Shown piece after piece: positions 1 through 9,137 of a DNA stretch of 64,000 bases. Origin of the DNA: Alphaproteobacteria bacterium. GTDB taxonomy: Bacteria > Pseudomonadota > Alphaproteobacteria > Micropepsales > Micropepsaceae. The stretch spans positions 372,001-436,000 of the forward strand of contig JAFKEU010000005.1 in assembly GCA_017308475.1 (NCBI GenBank), written 5' to 3'. A model generated the notes under the pieces. The model did not search any database. It saw nothing but the letters and a program-made list of their open reading frames with translations, and was not told the origin of the DNA. Numbering within the stretch: the first letter of the stretch is position 1; each line of letters opens with the position of its first letter. A program made the position numbers and the translations under genes.

Positions 1-918
1 CACTATGGCCCGCGCCCTTACGGGCGCCCGGTCAAGGCGGTTCCCGCCCACATCACCCGTGCCATGCGCCCGGAAGAGGCGTTCCGCGCCACGCTTTCGG
101 ACTGCCTGGCGCAGCTCACGGCCAACGCCGCAACGCTTCGGACCGGCCGCTCGGTGGAAGGCCTGCACCAGCTCCGTATCGCCTTCCGGCGGCTGGAAGC
201 GGCGCTGGGCGCCTTTGGCAAGGAATTCCGCCAGGAATGGCTTGAAGAACTGCGCAGCCGTTCCAAGGTTCTTTCGGGCCGCATGGCGGCGGCGCGCGAC
301 CTGGATGTCTTCATCGGCTCGCTGCTGGACGACGCGTTCCAGGCCGGCACGGTGGAAGGCGCCCAGGCGTTGCGTGCCGCCGCACAAAGCGCCCGCGACG
401 CGGCATGGACAACCGCCCATGCCTGCGTCACCAGCGCCGATTTCGCGCGCTTCCTCGATGATGTCGCCGCGCTTGCCCAGTCGCATCTGCCCCTGGGGCG
501 CGAGCGCAAGCTGACGCGCACCGCCGCCCGCATCCTGGACCGCCAGGCCCGGCGGGTGGAAAAACGCGGCCGTGCCGCATCGAGCCGCGAGGAAGCCGAC
601 CTGCACCGCCTGCGCATCGCGCTCAAGAAGCTGCGCTACAGCGCGGAATTCTTCGCCCCGCTTTATCCGGCCGGGAAGGTAAAGGCGTATCTGGCCTGCG
701 TGCGCGAGCTTCAGGACGAGCTGGGCCATCTCAACGATGTCGCCAATGTGCGCGGGACCATCGGCGGACTCCTGCGCGCCCGCAAATCCGGTGACGGCGA
801 AATGCGGCTGGCCGCCGGCATGGTACTGGGCTGGTACGGCGCCCAGACGCCGCGCGCGATCAAGAAGTCGCTGAAGCGCTACAAGACATTTCGCGGCTTT
901 ACGCCTTTCTGGACGTGA
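1..918 (+). CDS. CHAD domain protein, 5' end outside the window
   Basis: The reading frame is open from base 1 with no stop before the stop at 916-918, so the true start lies upstream. The visible part is a CHAD domain: helical, rich in Arg and Lys, with the repeated hallmark LHQLRIAFRRLEAAL near the start of the domain and LHRLRIALKKLRYSAEF in its second half. CHAD domains bind polyphosphate and are often fused behind a CYTH triphosphatase domain, and the missing N-terminus could be such a domain. The first ATG in view, at 64, is inside the domain and unlikely to be the real start. The last 20 bases overlap the opposite-strand phosphatase remnant. Confidence 0.85.
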   Translation, partial: HYGPRPYGRPVKAVPAHITRAMRPEEAFRATLSDCLAQLTANAATLRTGRSVEGLHQLRIAFRRLEAALGAFGKEFRQEWLEELRSRSKVLSGRMAAARDLDVFIGSLLDDAFQAGTVEGAQALRAAAQSARDAAWTTAHACVTSADFARFLDDVAALAQSHLPLGRERKLTRTAARILDRQARRVEKRGRAASSREEADLHRLRIALKKLRYSAEFFAPLYPAGKVKAYLACVRELQDELGHLNDVANVRGTIGGLLRARKSGDGEMRLAAGMVLGWYGAQTPRAIKKSLKRYKTFRGFTPFWT

Positions 919-1526
919 GGTTGGTGGGGCGCGAGACTGGCATGAATTCCAGATTGAGTGCGGCAATGGCGGGCGCCCCGTCCGGCGCCAGCGACAGAAG
1001 CAGGATGCGCGACACATCCAGTTGCGCCGGCATGGGCGCATCCATCGCCCAGCCGCTGGCCAGGGTATAGGCCGCGCGCAAGAACACCCAGATGGGCCAC
1101 CGCGACCGCGTCTGCCTCGCCCCGTGATACGTCCTGCAGGAAGTTCGCCACGCGCGCATGGAGTTCGCCGGTGGATTCCCCGCCCAGCGGGCGAAATTCC
1201 TCGCGCCGCGCCGCTCCGGCCTTTTCAAAGGCGTTGGCGCCGTGCCGCTCTAGGATCTGCGCGCGGGTCAGCCCTTCCCATTGGCCCCAGTTCTGTTCCA
1301 TCAGCCGCGCATCCAGCACCGGATTTGAAAAGCCCAGCGCCTCGGCCGTCTGCCGCGCACGCAGCATCGGGCTTGAGAAGATGCGCGCCGGCGCCAGCGC
1401 ATCGGGCAGGCGCAGCGCCGCCATCTTCGCCCTTCCGGCATCGCTAAGCGGAATATCGGTATGCCCCTGGATGCGCCCCAGCACATTCCATTCGGTGGGG
1501 CCGTGGCGCAGCAGCGCGAGCTTCAT
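899..1526 (-). pseudogene. Histidine phosphatase (phosphoglycerate mutase-like), frameshifted
   Basis: The N-terminal two thirds is a typical branch-1 histidine phosphatase: MKLALLRHGPTEWN supplies the RHG catalytic motif, and VAVAHLGVL supplies the second catalytic His. Right after that the frame drifts into low-complexity sequence ending at 879. The expected C-terminus, starting RAAYTLASGW, continues in the neighbouring frame to a stop at 899. Removing one base in the run at about 1080-1085 joins the two parts exactly. This is therefore either a genuine frameshift or a one-base sequencing error. The repaired protein would be about 208 residues, normal for the family, and would overlap the CHAD gene by only 20 bases. 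Confidence 0.8.
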
Positions 1527-1613
1527 GCCGCGCCTCGTGCTTCGACCGGCTCTGCATGAGGCGTATTTCGCAATCCGGCCCTTATCTGGAGCCGGTGGAA
1601 GGAGGAGGGCCGA

Positions 1614-2408
1614 TTACACATCCAGTTCGACGACGACAGGCACATGATCGGAAGCCTTCTGCCAGCCGCGCATCTTCCTGACGATCTTGTGCGCGACAAG
1701 CGCGCCCTTCAGCCCGGGGCTGGTCCACACATGGTCCAGCCGGCGGCCCCTGTCCGACGCTTCCCAGTCCGCGGCGCGATAGCTCCACCAGCTGTAGATC
1801 TTTTCCGTCTCCGGGATGAAATGGCGGGTGGAATCGGTCCAGTCGAAGGCGGCCTGCACCTCGCCCATCAGCCGCGTTTCGACCGGGGTGTGGCTGACCA
1901 CGTCCAGAAGCTGCCTGTGGCTCCACACATCGTTTTCCAGCGGCGCCACATTCAGGTCGCCCACCAGCAGCACGGGATCGGATTTTCTCGCCGGCCGGGC
2001 GGCGAAGAATTTCTCCATCGCCCGCAGGAAGTGCAGCTTGTGGTCGAACTTGCCGTTCTTCACCGGATCGGGAACGTCGCCGCCCGCCGGCACATAGAAA
2101 TTGTGCAACTCCACGCCGTTCTCCAGCGTCACGCCCAGATGGCGCGCATGGCCTTCGCGGCAGAAATCCTGCTCCCCGGTTTCGCGGAAGGGCGTGCGCG
2201 CGATGATCGCCACCCCGTGATAGGCCTTCTGGCCGTGAATGGCCTGGTGGACATAACCCAGCTTGCGGAAGGGTTCGCCGGGGAAGAGACCGTTCTCCAC
2301 CTTGGTTTCCTGCAGGCACAGCACATCGGGCCGCTCATCGCGCAGGAAGCGCGTGACCAGGTGAATCCGGTGGCGCACCGAGTTGACGTTCCAGGTGGCG
2401 ATTTTCAC
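1614..2408 (-). CDS. xth: Exodeoxyribonuclease III family AP endonuclease
   Basis: A 264-residue EEP-superfamily nuclease, full length for ExoIII. It repairs abasic sites and removes 3' blocking groups from DNA. Visible motifs are KIATWNVNSVR with the metal-site Asn7, LQETK with Glu34, GDLNVAP in the middle, and the C-terminal SDHVPVVVE with the catalytic Asp-His pair. I chose a GTG start at 2408 because the family begins M-K-I-x-T-W-N and a GGGAG ribosome binding site lies just upstream. An ATG five codons earlier is possible. It is a single gene with no operon partner. Confidence 0.95.
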   Translation of the reverse strand: MKIATWNVNSVRHRIHLVTRFLRDERPDVLCLQETKVENGLFPGEPFRKLGYVHQAIHGQKAYHGVAIIARTPFRETGEQDFCREGHARHLGVTLENGVELHNFYVPAGGDVPDPVKNGKFDHKLHFLRAMEKFFAARPARKSDPVLLVGDLNVAPLENDVWSHRQLLDVVSHTPVETRLMGEVQAAFDWTDSTRHFIPETEKIYSWWSYRAADWEASDRGRRLDHVWTSPGLKGALVAHKIVRKMRGWQKASDHVPVVVELDV

Positions 2409-2423
2409 GAAGCCAGCTCCCAA

Positions 2424-2671
2424 TCCTCAACGGCGCGCCGTTCCAATCGTTAATTTTTACAGCAATATCACGGGCTTGCCAAATATACTGCGACGCAGCA
2501 CTGCAATATTAGCATAACTAGATACGATTGAAACGCGGTACCTACGCCCCATATTGCAGTGCAGCACAAAGGTTCCCGCACCGCGAGAGAAAAACAATGC
2601 AAGGTACCTTGCGTAAACAGGTAGCATGCAGTACATACTACCCAACGCCAATTTCGAAAGGACACACCGCC
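2424..2671. promoter_or_regulatory. AT-richer control region with a perfect palindrome
   Basis: This gap lies between exonuclease III and the tandem small membrane peptides and is clearly less GC-rich than its surroundings. At 2599-2612 it holds the perfect 14-bp palindrome GCAAGGTACCTTGC, about 60 bases before the first peptide start. A second GGTACC core occurs near 2538. The likely role is an operator for the peptide pair; this is inference. No gene longer than the peptides is evident here. Confidence 0.4.
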
Positions 2672-2803
2672 ATGACCAACCCCATCCTTCATTCCCTCCA
2701 GCCCGAAACCCGCGTTGAAGACCGGATCGCCAACGCCTTCCAGGGCGCAACCATCGCCTTGGCTGGCCTGCTGGCGCTTCTGACCGTCGCGGCGACGGTC
2801 TGA
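2672..2803 (+). CDS. Small membrane peptide, first of a tandem pair
   Basis: A 43-residue ORF with a good upstream AAAGGA. The first half is polar (QPETRVEDRI) and the second half is a single predicted membrane segment, ALAGLLALLTVAATV. It shares 20 of 43 residues, without gaps, with the next ORF, and both end in LLTVxAT plus one residue, so the pair arose by duplication and is kept as protein. An in-frame ATG 25 codons upstream (2597) lies in the palindrome and has no counterpart in the paralogue. I do not recognise the family. Confidence 0.7.
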   Translation: MTNPILHSLQPETRVEDRIANAFQGATIALAGLLALLTVAATV

Positions 2804-2826
2804 CCCAACCGAAACGGAGACATCCC

Positions 2827-2958
2827 ATGACCAAGCTGCTCAGCCCCGCGATACAGCCCGAAGCCGGCGTGAGCGAGTTCGTGGCCGGCCTGTTCAACGC
2901 CGCCACCATCACGCTGGCCGCCACCCTCGGTCTTCTGACCGTCGTGGCGACATTCTGA
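2827..2958 (+). CDS. Small membrane peptide, second of a tandem pair
   Basis: A 43-residue ORF starting 23 bases after its paralogue stops, with GGAG upstream of the ATG. Conserved positions include MT at the start, QPE at 10-12, then F23, ATI at 26-28 and LLTV at 36-39. The hydrophobic C-terminal half (ITLAATLGLLTVVATF) predicts one transmembrane helix. Equal length, matching topology and separate ribosome binding sites suggest a co-translated two-peptide unit. The stop lies only 4 bases from the convergent tsaD stop. Function unknown. Confidence 0.7.
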   Translation: MTKLLSPAIQPEAGVSEFVAGLFNAATITLAATLGLLTVVATF

Positions 2959-2962
2959 GGAT

Positions 2963-4033
2963 TCAGATCCCCACAGGGGCCTTGCCGGCCAGCGGCCAGC
3001 GGGCCCTTGGAGAAATGCGAAGCGCACTTTCCCCCTCCCCCTGCGCCAGCATTTCCAGCCCCGCCCAGGCAATCATCGCCGCATTGTCGGTGCACAGCCT
3101 GGGCGGGGGAATCCGCACCGCAAAGCCCTCGCGCGCCGCCAGCCCGTTCAGAGCCGCGCCGATCGCCTGGTTGGCGGCGACCCCGCCCGCGACCACCAGA
3201 ACCGGCATATCCACATCCGGAAAATCCGCGCGGAACATCGCCATCGCCGCCCGCGTGCGATCGGTCAGGATGTCGATCACCGCCGCCTGGAAGGACGCGC
3301 TGGCGTCGGCCACGTCCAATCGCTGCTGCTGGGCCTGAAGCCTCAGCGCCGTTTTCAGCCCGGAGAATGAGAAATCCGCGCCGGGCCGCGCATTGTGGCC
3401 CGTGACCAGCGGACGCGGCAGGTCGATCGCGCGTGGATTGCCGCCTCGCGCCGCCGCCTCCAGCGCAGGGCCCCCCGGATAGGGCAGGCCCAGAATCTTG
3501 GCCGCCTTGTCGAAGGCTTCCCCCACTGCATCGTCGATGGTGCTGCCATAAAGGCGAAAATCATCAATGCCGCCCACGCCCAGAAGCTGGCAATGACCGC
3601 CCGACACCAGAAGCAGCAGGAAGGGGAAGGCCACGCCATGCGTCAGCCGCGCGGTCAGCGCATGACCCATCAGGTGATTGACCGCCACGAGCGGCTTGGC
3701 GCATGCCAACGCCAGGCCCTTGGCCGTGGTCAGGCCCACCATCACGCCGCCGATCAGGCCTGGCCCCGCCGTGGCGGCAATGCCGTCAAGCTCGCCCAGG
3801 GTGACACAAGCATCCGCCAGCGCCTGTTCGATCACCCCGTCCACAATCTCCAGATGGGCGCGACTGGCGATTTCCGGGACCACCCCGCCATAAGGCGCAT
3901 GCGCTTCGGTCTGGCTGAACACCACATTGGACAGTATCTGCCCCGGCCCTGGAGGAAACCCGCGCACCACGGCCGCCGCGGTCTCGTCGCAACTGGTCTC
4001 AATGCCCAGAATGGTGAAGGTCTTGCCTGTCAT
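2963..4033 (-). CDS. tsaD: tRNA N6-adenosine threonylcarbamoyltransferase
   Basis: A 356-residue TsaD (Kae1/Gcp family). It transfers the threonylcarbamoyl group to A37 of tRNAs that read ANN codons, working with TsaB and TsaE. The signature [14 protein letters not shown] is near residue 10, the metal-binding HxxxH is seen as HLMGH at about 120-124, and SGGHCQLL and GVAANQ follow. The start at 4033 gives the usual N-terminus with GGGAG upstream; a longer in-frame version from 4069 would run into the hemD promoter. It is divergent from hemD with a 41-base gap, a common alphaproteobacterial arrangement, although hemC is absent here. Confidence 0.96.
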   Translation of the reverse strand: MTGKTFTILGIETSCDETAAAVVRGFPPGPGQILSNVVFSQTEAHAPYGGVVPEIASRAHLEIVDGVIEQALADACVTLGELDGIAATAGPGLIGGVMVGLTTAKGLALACAKPLVAVNHLMGHALTARLTHGVAFPFLLLLVSGGHCQLLGVGGIDDFRLYGSTIDDAVGEAFDKAAKILGLPYPGGPALEAAARGGNPRAIDLPRPLVTGHNARPGADFSFSGLKTALRLQAQQQRLDVADASASFQAAVIDILTDRTRAAMAMFRADFPDVDMPVLVVAGGVAANQAIGAALNGLAAREGFAVRIPPPRLCTDNAAMIAWAGLEMLAQGEGESALRISPRARWPLAGKAPVGI

Positions 4034-4074
4034 CGGGCGCTCGTCTACTCCCAAAACCCTATGGATCAAAGCCC

Positions 4075-4773
4075 ATGCGGATTCTGATCACCCGCCCCGC
4101 CGAAGATGGCGCCGAGATTGCCGCGCGCCTGGCCGAAATGGGTCACGAAGGCATCGTCGCTCCGCTTCTGGTCCCTCGCTATGACAAGGCCCCCGAGCCC
4201 GATTTTTCCGGCGTGCAGGCGATTTTGATCACCAGCGCCAATGGCGTCAGGGCGCTGACGCGCGCCACGCAGCGCCGCGACCTTCCCATCTTCGCCGTTG
4301 GCCCGCAGACCACGACCGAGGCGCGCAATTGCGGCTTCACCGATGTCCGCAATGCCGACGGCGATGCCCGGGACCTGGCGGCGCGCACGAGGCAATGGAC
4401 CTCGCCGCAACTGGGCGCCCTGCTGCATGTGTGCAGCCATGACGCGCCGGGCACCTTGGCGTCGCTTCTGACCGAAGCCGGCTATGCCGTGCGCCGCGCT
4501 CCGCTCTACCACATCGAGGCGGCCGATGAACTTCCCGCGCCGGCCGCGCAGGCGCTGACCGGCCATCAGCTGGACGCGGCGATGTTCTTCTCGCCGCGCA
4601 GTGCGGCGATCTTTCGCGAGGCGCTGATGCGGCAGGATGCATCACTTGCCACCGCGCTGACCGCGCTGTGCATCAGCGCCCAAACCGCCGCAGCCCTGGC
4701 GCCCCTGTCCTTCGCGGCCGTGCGGGTGGCAGCCCGGCCCAACCAGGATGCCATGCTCGCCCTGGTAGAATAA
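4075..4773 (+). CDS. hemD: Uroporphyrinogen-III synthase
   Basis: A 232-residue HemD-family protein, which closes hydroxymethylbilane to uroporphyrinogen III in heme and corrin synthesis. It opens [19 protein letters not shown], the usual first strand and helix. [12 protein letters not shown] lies in the first domain and [11 protein letters not shown] in the second, as expected for the two-domain fold. HemD sequences diverge strongly, so the call rests on these motifs, the length, and the position next to tsaD. The usual alphaproteobacterial partner hemC is not adjacent. Confidence 0.88.
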   Translation: MRILITRPAEDGAEIAARLAEMGHEGIVAPLLVPRYDKAPEPDFSGVQAILITSANGVRALTRATQRRDLPIFAVGPQTTTEARNCGFTDVRNADGDARDLAARTRQWTSPQLGALLHVCSHDAPGTLASLLTEAGYAVRRAPLYHIEAADELPAPAAQALTGHQLDAAMFFSPRSAAIFREALMRQDASLATALTALCISAQTAAALAPLSFAAVRVAARPNQDAMLALVE

Positions 4774-5040
4774 TCCGGAAAACACCCGGGCCGTGCCGCC
4801 ATTAACCTGGTATTTACGTCGACGGATTACAACCTTAAATTGTGGTCTGGCGATTTCGCCAGAACCATCCCCGGCCAGCAGCGCGACCTCCCCCGGCGTC
4901 GCATCCTGGCTTCGGACGGGCGGGCAGGCGGCATCCGGCAGACATGCCCGCCTGCCCGCCCACCTGCACAATCGCGCGCCAGGCACATATACAATGCAAT
5001 CCGCTTGCGGGACGGCCTTGGCTCTGTGCAGACTTTGCAG
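4774..5040 (+). other. Gap before the ATP-grasp operon
   Basis: About 270 bases with no supported gene. The frame of the next gene stays open upstream to a TTG near 4840, but the translated stretch is proline- and arginine-rich and unlike the family N-terminus. An AT-rich patch at 4802-4842 may hold the promoter of the operon that follows. I see no terminator hairpin with a T-run after hemD. Confidence 0.35.
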
Positions 5041-6561
5041 ATGCAGCACGAGGCCGTTGCCAACACCGAAGATTTTGGCGGTCCAGACATCGTCTCCGGC
5101 CCGGCACGCATCTCACAGGCCGGAATCGATCCTCCTTACGCCGCCTATGAGCTCGGCAAGCCTTATGACGAAATGTTCGCGCCCGACGGCAAGGTGCGGG
5201 GACCTTATGCGGCGCTGGATTCGCGGCTGTCGACCCTCTCGCTGGAAGAGCTGGTGCGCCGCCAGCAATCCTGCGAGCAGAGCTTTCTGCACCAGGGCAT
5301 CACCTTCACCGTCTACAGCGACAACCGCGCCACCGAACGGATCATCCCCACCGACCTATTGCCCCGCATCATCACCGCGGCGGAATGGGCCCGGCTGGAA
5401 GCGGGCCTGACCCAGCGCATCGTCGCGCTGAACCTGTTTCTGCGCGATATCTATACCGACGGCCGGGTGCTGAAGGACGGGGTGATCCCCCGCCAGCTGA
5501 TCTATGGCTCCAAGCATTACCGGCGCGAGATGCGCGGCCTGCCGGTACCGCACGGTGCCTATGTGAACATCTGCGGCTCCGACCTGATCCGCGATGAAAC
5601 CGGCGACTTTGTGGTGCTGGAGGACAATCTGCGCGTGCCCTCCGGCGTCAGCTACATGCTCGCCAACCGCGATGTGGCGCGCAGGGCCTTCCCGGCCGTC
5701 TTCCGCTCCATGGGCGTGCGCCCCATCGAGCATTATCCCCTGGAACTGCTGGCGACGCTGCGCTCGCTGACGCCCTTCACCGAGGATGTCTCCATCGCCG
5801 TGTTGACGCCGGGCGTCTTCAACTCCGCCTATTTCGAGCATGCATTCCTTGCCCGCCAGATGGGCGTGGAGCTGGTGGAGGGCCGCGACCTTCTGGTCAA
5901 CGACAATGTCGTCTATACCCGCACCACGTCCGGGCTGAAACGCATCGACGTCATCTATCGCCGCATCGACGACGATTTCGTCGATCCCCTGATCTTCCGC
6001 GAGGATTCGGCGCTTGGCGTGCCGGGCCTGTTCAACGCCTATCGCGCCGGCAATGTGATGATCGCCAACGCGCTGGGAACGGGCGTGGCGGATGACAAGG
6101 CGGTCTATGCCTATGTGCCGCGCCTGATCCGCTATTATCTGGCCGAAGAACCCATCCTGGAAAATGTCGAGACTTTCCTCTGCCGCGAGGAAACATCGCT
6201 GCACCACGTTCTGGCCAACCTCGACAAGCTGGTGGTCAAGGCGGTGGGTGAATCGGGCGGTTACGGCATGCTGGTGGGCCCCCACGCCACGAAGCAGGAG
6301 CGCGCCGAATTCGCCGAAAAGATCAAATCCGATCCCGACAATTACATCGCCCAGCCGACCATCCAGCTTTCGACCGCGCCCACCTTTGTCGGAAACGGTG
6401 TCGAGGCGCGCCATGTCGATCTGCGCCCTTTCATTCTGCATGGTGCCGAAACCAAGATCGTGCCGGGCGCCCTGACCCGCGTGGCGCTCAGGCGCGGCTC
6501 GCTGGTGGTCAATTCCAGCCAGGGCGGCGGCTCCAAGGACACCTGGGTCCTCAGCCAATGA
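5041..6561 (+). CDS. Circularly permuted type 2 ATP-grasp protein
   Basis: A 506-residue member of the DUF404/DUF407 ATP-grasp group. Motifs include [17 protein letters not shown], then [16 protein letters not shown] with the acidic metal ligands, and [14 protein letters not shown] with the ATP-binding Lys and glycine loop. Comparative genomics predicts amidoligase-like activity in peptide synthesis or tagging, but the substrate is not established. I chose the ATG at 5041 because the family similarity begins soon after; the ribosome binding site is weak. It is first in a unit with the alpha-E protein (33-base gap) and the transglutaminase, the usual companions of this family. Confidence 0.9.
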   Translation: MQHEAVANTEDFGGPDIVSGPARISQAGIDPPYAAYELGKPYDEMFAPDGKVRGPYAALDSRLSTLSLEELVRRQQSCEQSFLHQGITFTVYSDNRATERIIPTDLLPRIITAAEWARLEAGLTQRIVALNLFLRDIYTDGRVLKDGVIPRQLIYGSKHYRREMRGLPVPHGAYVNICGSDLIRDETGDFVVLEDNLRVPSGVSYMLANRDVARRAFPAVFRSMGVRPIEHYPLELLATLRSLTPFTEDVSIAVLTPGVFNSAYFEHAFLARQMGVELVEGRDLLVNDNVVYTRTTSGLKRIDVIYRRIDDDFVDPLIFREDSALGVPGLFNAYRAGNVMIANALGTGVADDKAVYAYVPRLIRYYLAEEPILENVETFLCREETSLHHVLANLDKLVVKAVGESGGYGMLVGPHATKQERAEFAEKIKSDPDNYIAQPTIQLSTAPTFVGNGVEARHVDLRPFILHGAETKIVPGALTRVALRRGSLVVNSSQGGGSKDTWVLSQ

Positions 6562-6594
6562 AGATCCTGCGCCGATGAAACAGCCGGGGGGCCC

Positions 6595-7542
6595 TTGCTA
6601 AGCCGCGTCGCCGATTCGCTCTACTGGATGAGCCGCTATGTCGAGCGCGCCGAACACACCGCCCGGGTGATCGCGGTCAAGCTGGATTCCATGGTCGAAC
6701 AGACGCCCGAGGACGCCGCTGCCTCCTGGGCGCGGGTGGCCGAGGCGTTGTCCGGCGAGAAACAGGCGGTCCGCCACGCCGACGCCTTCGCGATCACCAG
6801 AAAGCTGGCGTTCGACCGCGACAACGACACGTCGCTGATCAACTCGCTGTCCATGGCGCGCGACAATGCCCGCCAGGTGCGCGAGGCGCTGTCCAACGAA
6901 GTCTGGGAAAACCTGAACCGGCTTTACCTGCGCCTGTCGCCGGTCACCATGGACTCCATCTGGGTCCACTCGCCCGCCCGCCTGTTCCGCGAAGTGCTGG
7001 AAGACATGCACGCGCTGGAGGGCGTGACCTATTCCACGCTCTCCCACGGCGAAGGCTGGTACTTCCTGGAACTGGGCCGCCATATCGAACGGGTACAGCT
7101 TGTCGGCCGGCTGCTGGACCTGCACTTCACCGCCGCCGCCAATGAAGGCGAGGCCGGTCCCAAATATTTCGACTGGCTGGTGCTGCTGAAATTCTGCACC
7201 GCCTTCGAGCCCTATACCAAGCGCTACACCGCCTCGATACGCCCGCAGAAGATCGCCGAATTCCTGCTCTTCGACGCCGAATTTCCCCATTCCATCTGCT
7301 TTTCCGTCGATCGCATGACCGAGGCTCTGGCCCGCGTCGCCCCCGGCGCGCCCCCGGCCCGTCGCGCGGCAGTGGAACGGCTGGCCGGGCGCCTGAAATC
7401 GGCGGTGGATTTCGGCCAGGTGGACGACCTGATGCGCGGCGGAATCGCCAGCTTCATCGCCGACGTGATCCGCCAGTGCGAGCAGATCCACAAGCAACTC
7501 TACAGTTCCTATATCACCTACGGTGCGGAGACAGTGCTGTAA
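6595..7542 (+). CDS. Alpha-E domain protein
   Basis: A 315-residue all-helical alpha-E protein, recognised by LSRVADSLYWMSRYVERAEHTAR at the N-terminus and by EGWYFLELGRHIERV mid-protein. These proteins nearly always sit beside the circularly permuted ATP-grasp enzyme and a transglutaminase, and are thought to work with them; no reaction is proven. The start is probably TTG at 6595: it begins exactly at the family N-terminus with a G-run immediately upstream, and the nearby ATG at 6574 is out of frame. Confidence 0.9.
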   Translation: MLSRVADSLYWMSRYVERAEHTARVIAVKLDSMVEQTPEDAAASWARVAEALSGEKQAVRHADAFAITRKLAFDRDNDTSLINSLSMARDNARQVREALSNEVWENLNRLYLRLSPVTMDSIWVHSPARLFREVLEDMHALEGVTYSTLSHGEGWYFLELGRHIERVQLVGRLLDLHFTAAANEGEAGPKYFDWLVLLKFCTAFEPYTKRYTASIRPQKIAEFLLFDAEFPHSICFSVDRMTEALARVAPGAPPARRAAVERLAGRLKSAVDFGQVDDLMRGGIASFIADVIRQCEQIHKQLYSSYITYGAETVL

Positions 7543-7550
7543 TGATCCAG

Positions 7551-7691
7551 GTAGCGCGAGCGCCGCATTCCGCGGCGCGACTTTCAGCATCGGCCAGCTT
7601 CCTTCCCCCTTCGTGCGAAGCACAGGAAGGGGGAAGGTGTCGCAGCGAGATGTCGGCGGAGCCGACCCGAGCTGCGACGGATGGGGGTTGA
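7551..7691 (+). repeat. Dispersed intergenic repeat, copy 1
   Basis: This is one of six related elements in the window. It has a GC-rich 5' part, then a hairpin built on CTTCCCCCTT / AAGGGGGAAG, then a second dyad around GTCGCAGC / GCTGCGAC, ending GACGGATGGGGGTTGA. The G-run at its end sits 4 bases before the transglutaminase ATG and must be that gene's ribosome binding site. It closely matches copy 6 (59893-60043) and copy 5 (57412-57530). Confidence 0.75.
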
Positions 7692-8654
7692 ATGTTTTAT
7701 TCCATAAGACACGTCACCCGCTTCCGCTATTCCGGTCCCGTGCGCGAAAGCGTGATGGAACTGCGCATGCAGCCGCGCTCGGAAGGGCCCCAGACCCTGC
7801 GCTCCTTCCAGATCGTCACCAATCCGCGCGCCCAGCTCTATGCCTATACTGATCACATGGGCAACGCGGTCTATCACTTCAACCTGCTGCGCGAGCATGA
7901 AGAACTGCGCATCGAGGCCCAGGCGGTGGTGGAGATGGCATCCTTCCCGCCCCGCCCCGAACGGCTCGATGACCTGGAATGGGGCCGCTACAACAGCTTC
8001 AACCTCAAGGACGATCATTTCGACATGCTGGGGCCGTCCAAATTCGCCCGCCCCTCGCCGGAGCTGGACAGCTTCATGAAGATCGCCGACCTGCAGGAGC
8101 CGGTGGGCGACCCGCTCACCGCACTCAATACGCTTCAGCGCGGCATATACGATTCCTTTGAGTATCAGAGCGGCATCACCGAGGTGAATTCCCCGATCGA
8201 AGTGGCGCTGGAACAGCGGCGCGGCGTCTGCCAGGATTTCGCCCACATCATGACCGCCATCGCGCGGGTCTGGGGTGTCCCCACCCGTTACGTCTCCGGC
8301 TATCTCTATCACAAGGGCAGCCGCGACCGTTCCGCCGCCGACGCCACCCATGCCTGGGTGGAAGCCTGGCTGCCCAGCCTGGGCTGGGTGGGCTTTGATC
8401 CCACCAACAATATCATGGCGGCCGAACGGCATGTGCGTGCCGCCGTGGGGCGCGACTATGCCGATGTGCCGCCCACGCGCGGCACCTACAAGGGCGGGGC
8501 GGACAGTGAGCTTTCCATCGCCGTGTCGCTGGAACCCACGGCGGCACCGGTGCGCCACGAGGACTTCCTGAAGGTCGCCCGGCCCATGGCGTCGCCGGCG
8601 CCCACACCCTCGATGCCGGAACGGCTGTATCATCAGCAGCAACAGCAGCAATAA
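7692..8654 (+). CDS. Transglutaminase-like cysteine protease family protein
   Basis: A 320-residue protein with an N-terminal beta-rich domain (YSIRHVTRFRYSGPV) followed by a transglutaminase core. The catalytic triad is visible: Cys180 in RRGVCQDFAH, His220 in ATHAWVEAW and Asp236 in GFDPTNN. This group is linked to the upstream ATP-grasp and alpha-E proteins and may cleave or remodel their peptide product. The C-terminus ends in six glutamines encoded by mixed CAG/CAA codons (8634-8651), unusual in bacteria. Translation starts directly after the dispersed repeat. Confidence 0.92.
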   Translation: MFYSIRHVTRFRYSGPVRESVMELRMQPRSEGPQTLRSFQIVTNPRAQLYAYTDHMGNAVYHFNLLREHEELRIEAQAVVEMASFPPRPERLDDLEWGRYNSFNLKDDHFDMLGPSKFARPSPELDSFMKIADLQEPVGDPLTALNTLQRGIYDSFEYQSGITEVNSPIEVALEQRRGVCQDFAHIMTAIARVWGVPTRYVSGYLYHKGSRDRSAADATHAWVEAWLPSLGWVGFDPTNNIMAAERHVRAAVGRDYADVPPTRGTYKGGADSELSIAVSLEPTAAPVRHEDFLKVARPMASPAPTPSMPERLYHQQQQQQ

Positions 8655-8655
8655 T

Positions 8656-8757
8656 CTTTTGGCCCCCTCCGTCGCAACTCGACCGGCTGCGCCGGCCCAT
8701 CGTTGCGACATCTCCCCCTTTTAAGCGCTTCGCGCTAAAGGGGGAGCAGGGACTGAG
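8656..8757. repeat. Dispersed intergenic repeat, copy 2
   Basis: A member of the same family as copy 1, in the opposite orientation. It starts CCCCCTCCGTCGCAACTCG, continues through CATCGTTGCGACATC, and ends with the hairpin CTCCCCCTTTT / AAAGGGGGAG around a GCGC loop. It follows the transglutaminase stop directly and could act as a terminator-like or stabilising structure. Confidence 0.65.
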
Positions 8758-8768
8758 TGGTGGATGGA

Positions 8769-9137
8769 ATGTCTGGGAAGAAGAAAAGAGATATCGGCGG
8801 CACGCTGACGGTGGACGGCACCGAAATGCGCTGGTCGGTGAAGAGCGAACCGGTGCGCAGCGCGACCTCCGGCGATATCGGCCTGCGCCTGTCGGTGGTG
8901 CTGCATGATGAGACAAAGACCCGTCACGGCACCCTGAAGGCCTGGCGTGAGCTGGTGCTGCAATATCCCTTCGAGCGGCAGAAACATCCCTCGCGGTTTC
9001 CCGAAAAGCCCAGAGTCGATCCCATCCATCTGGCTGCCGACATCAAGCTGGCGATGGAAGCGGGCTGGGAGCCAAGGTCGCGTGGCCGCGCCTTCGAACT
9101 GATCCTGGACGAGGAAGACTTGACCGGCCGCGACTAG
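8769..9137 (+). CDS. Conserved small hypothetical protein, 122 residues
   Basis: A soluble, charged protein beginning MSGKKKRDIGGTLTVDGTEM and ending DLTGRD, with no signal peptide or membrane segment. The sequence alternates short beta-like stretches (LTVDGTEMRWSV, LRLSVVLHD) with a helix near the C-terminus. A GTG at 8757 is an alternative start 4 codons earlier; GGATGGA precedes the ATG at 8769. It follows the transglutaminase after a repeat, so it may not be in the same unit. Function not recognised. Confidence 0.65.
   Translation: MSGKKKRDIGGTLTVDGTEMRWSVKSEPVRSATSGDIGLRLSVVLHDETKTRHGTLKAWRELVLQYPFERQKHPSRFPEKPRVDPIHLAADIKLAMEAGWEPRSRGRAFELILDEEDLTGRD

Noticed and set aside
2597-2671. 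Longer start for the first small membrane peptide at 2597
   Set aside because: The extra 25 codons cross the palindrome and have no match in the paralogue, while AAAGGA precedes the start at 2672.
4840-5040. Upstream extension of the ATP-grasp gene from a TTG
   Set aside because: Composition is unlike the family start, and the ATG at 5041 gives the normal length.
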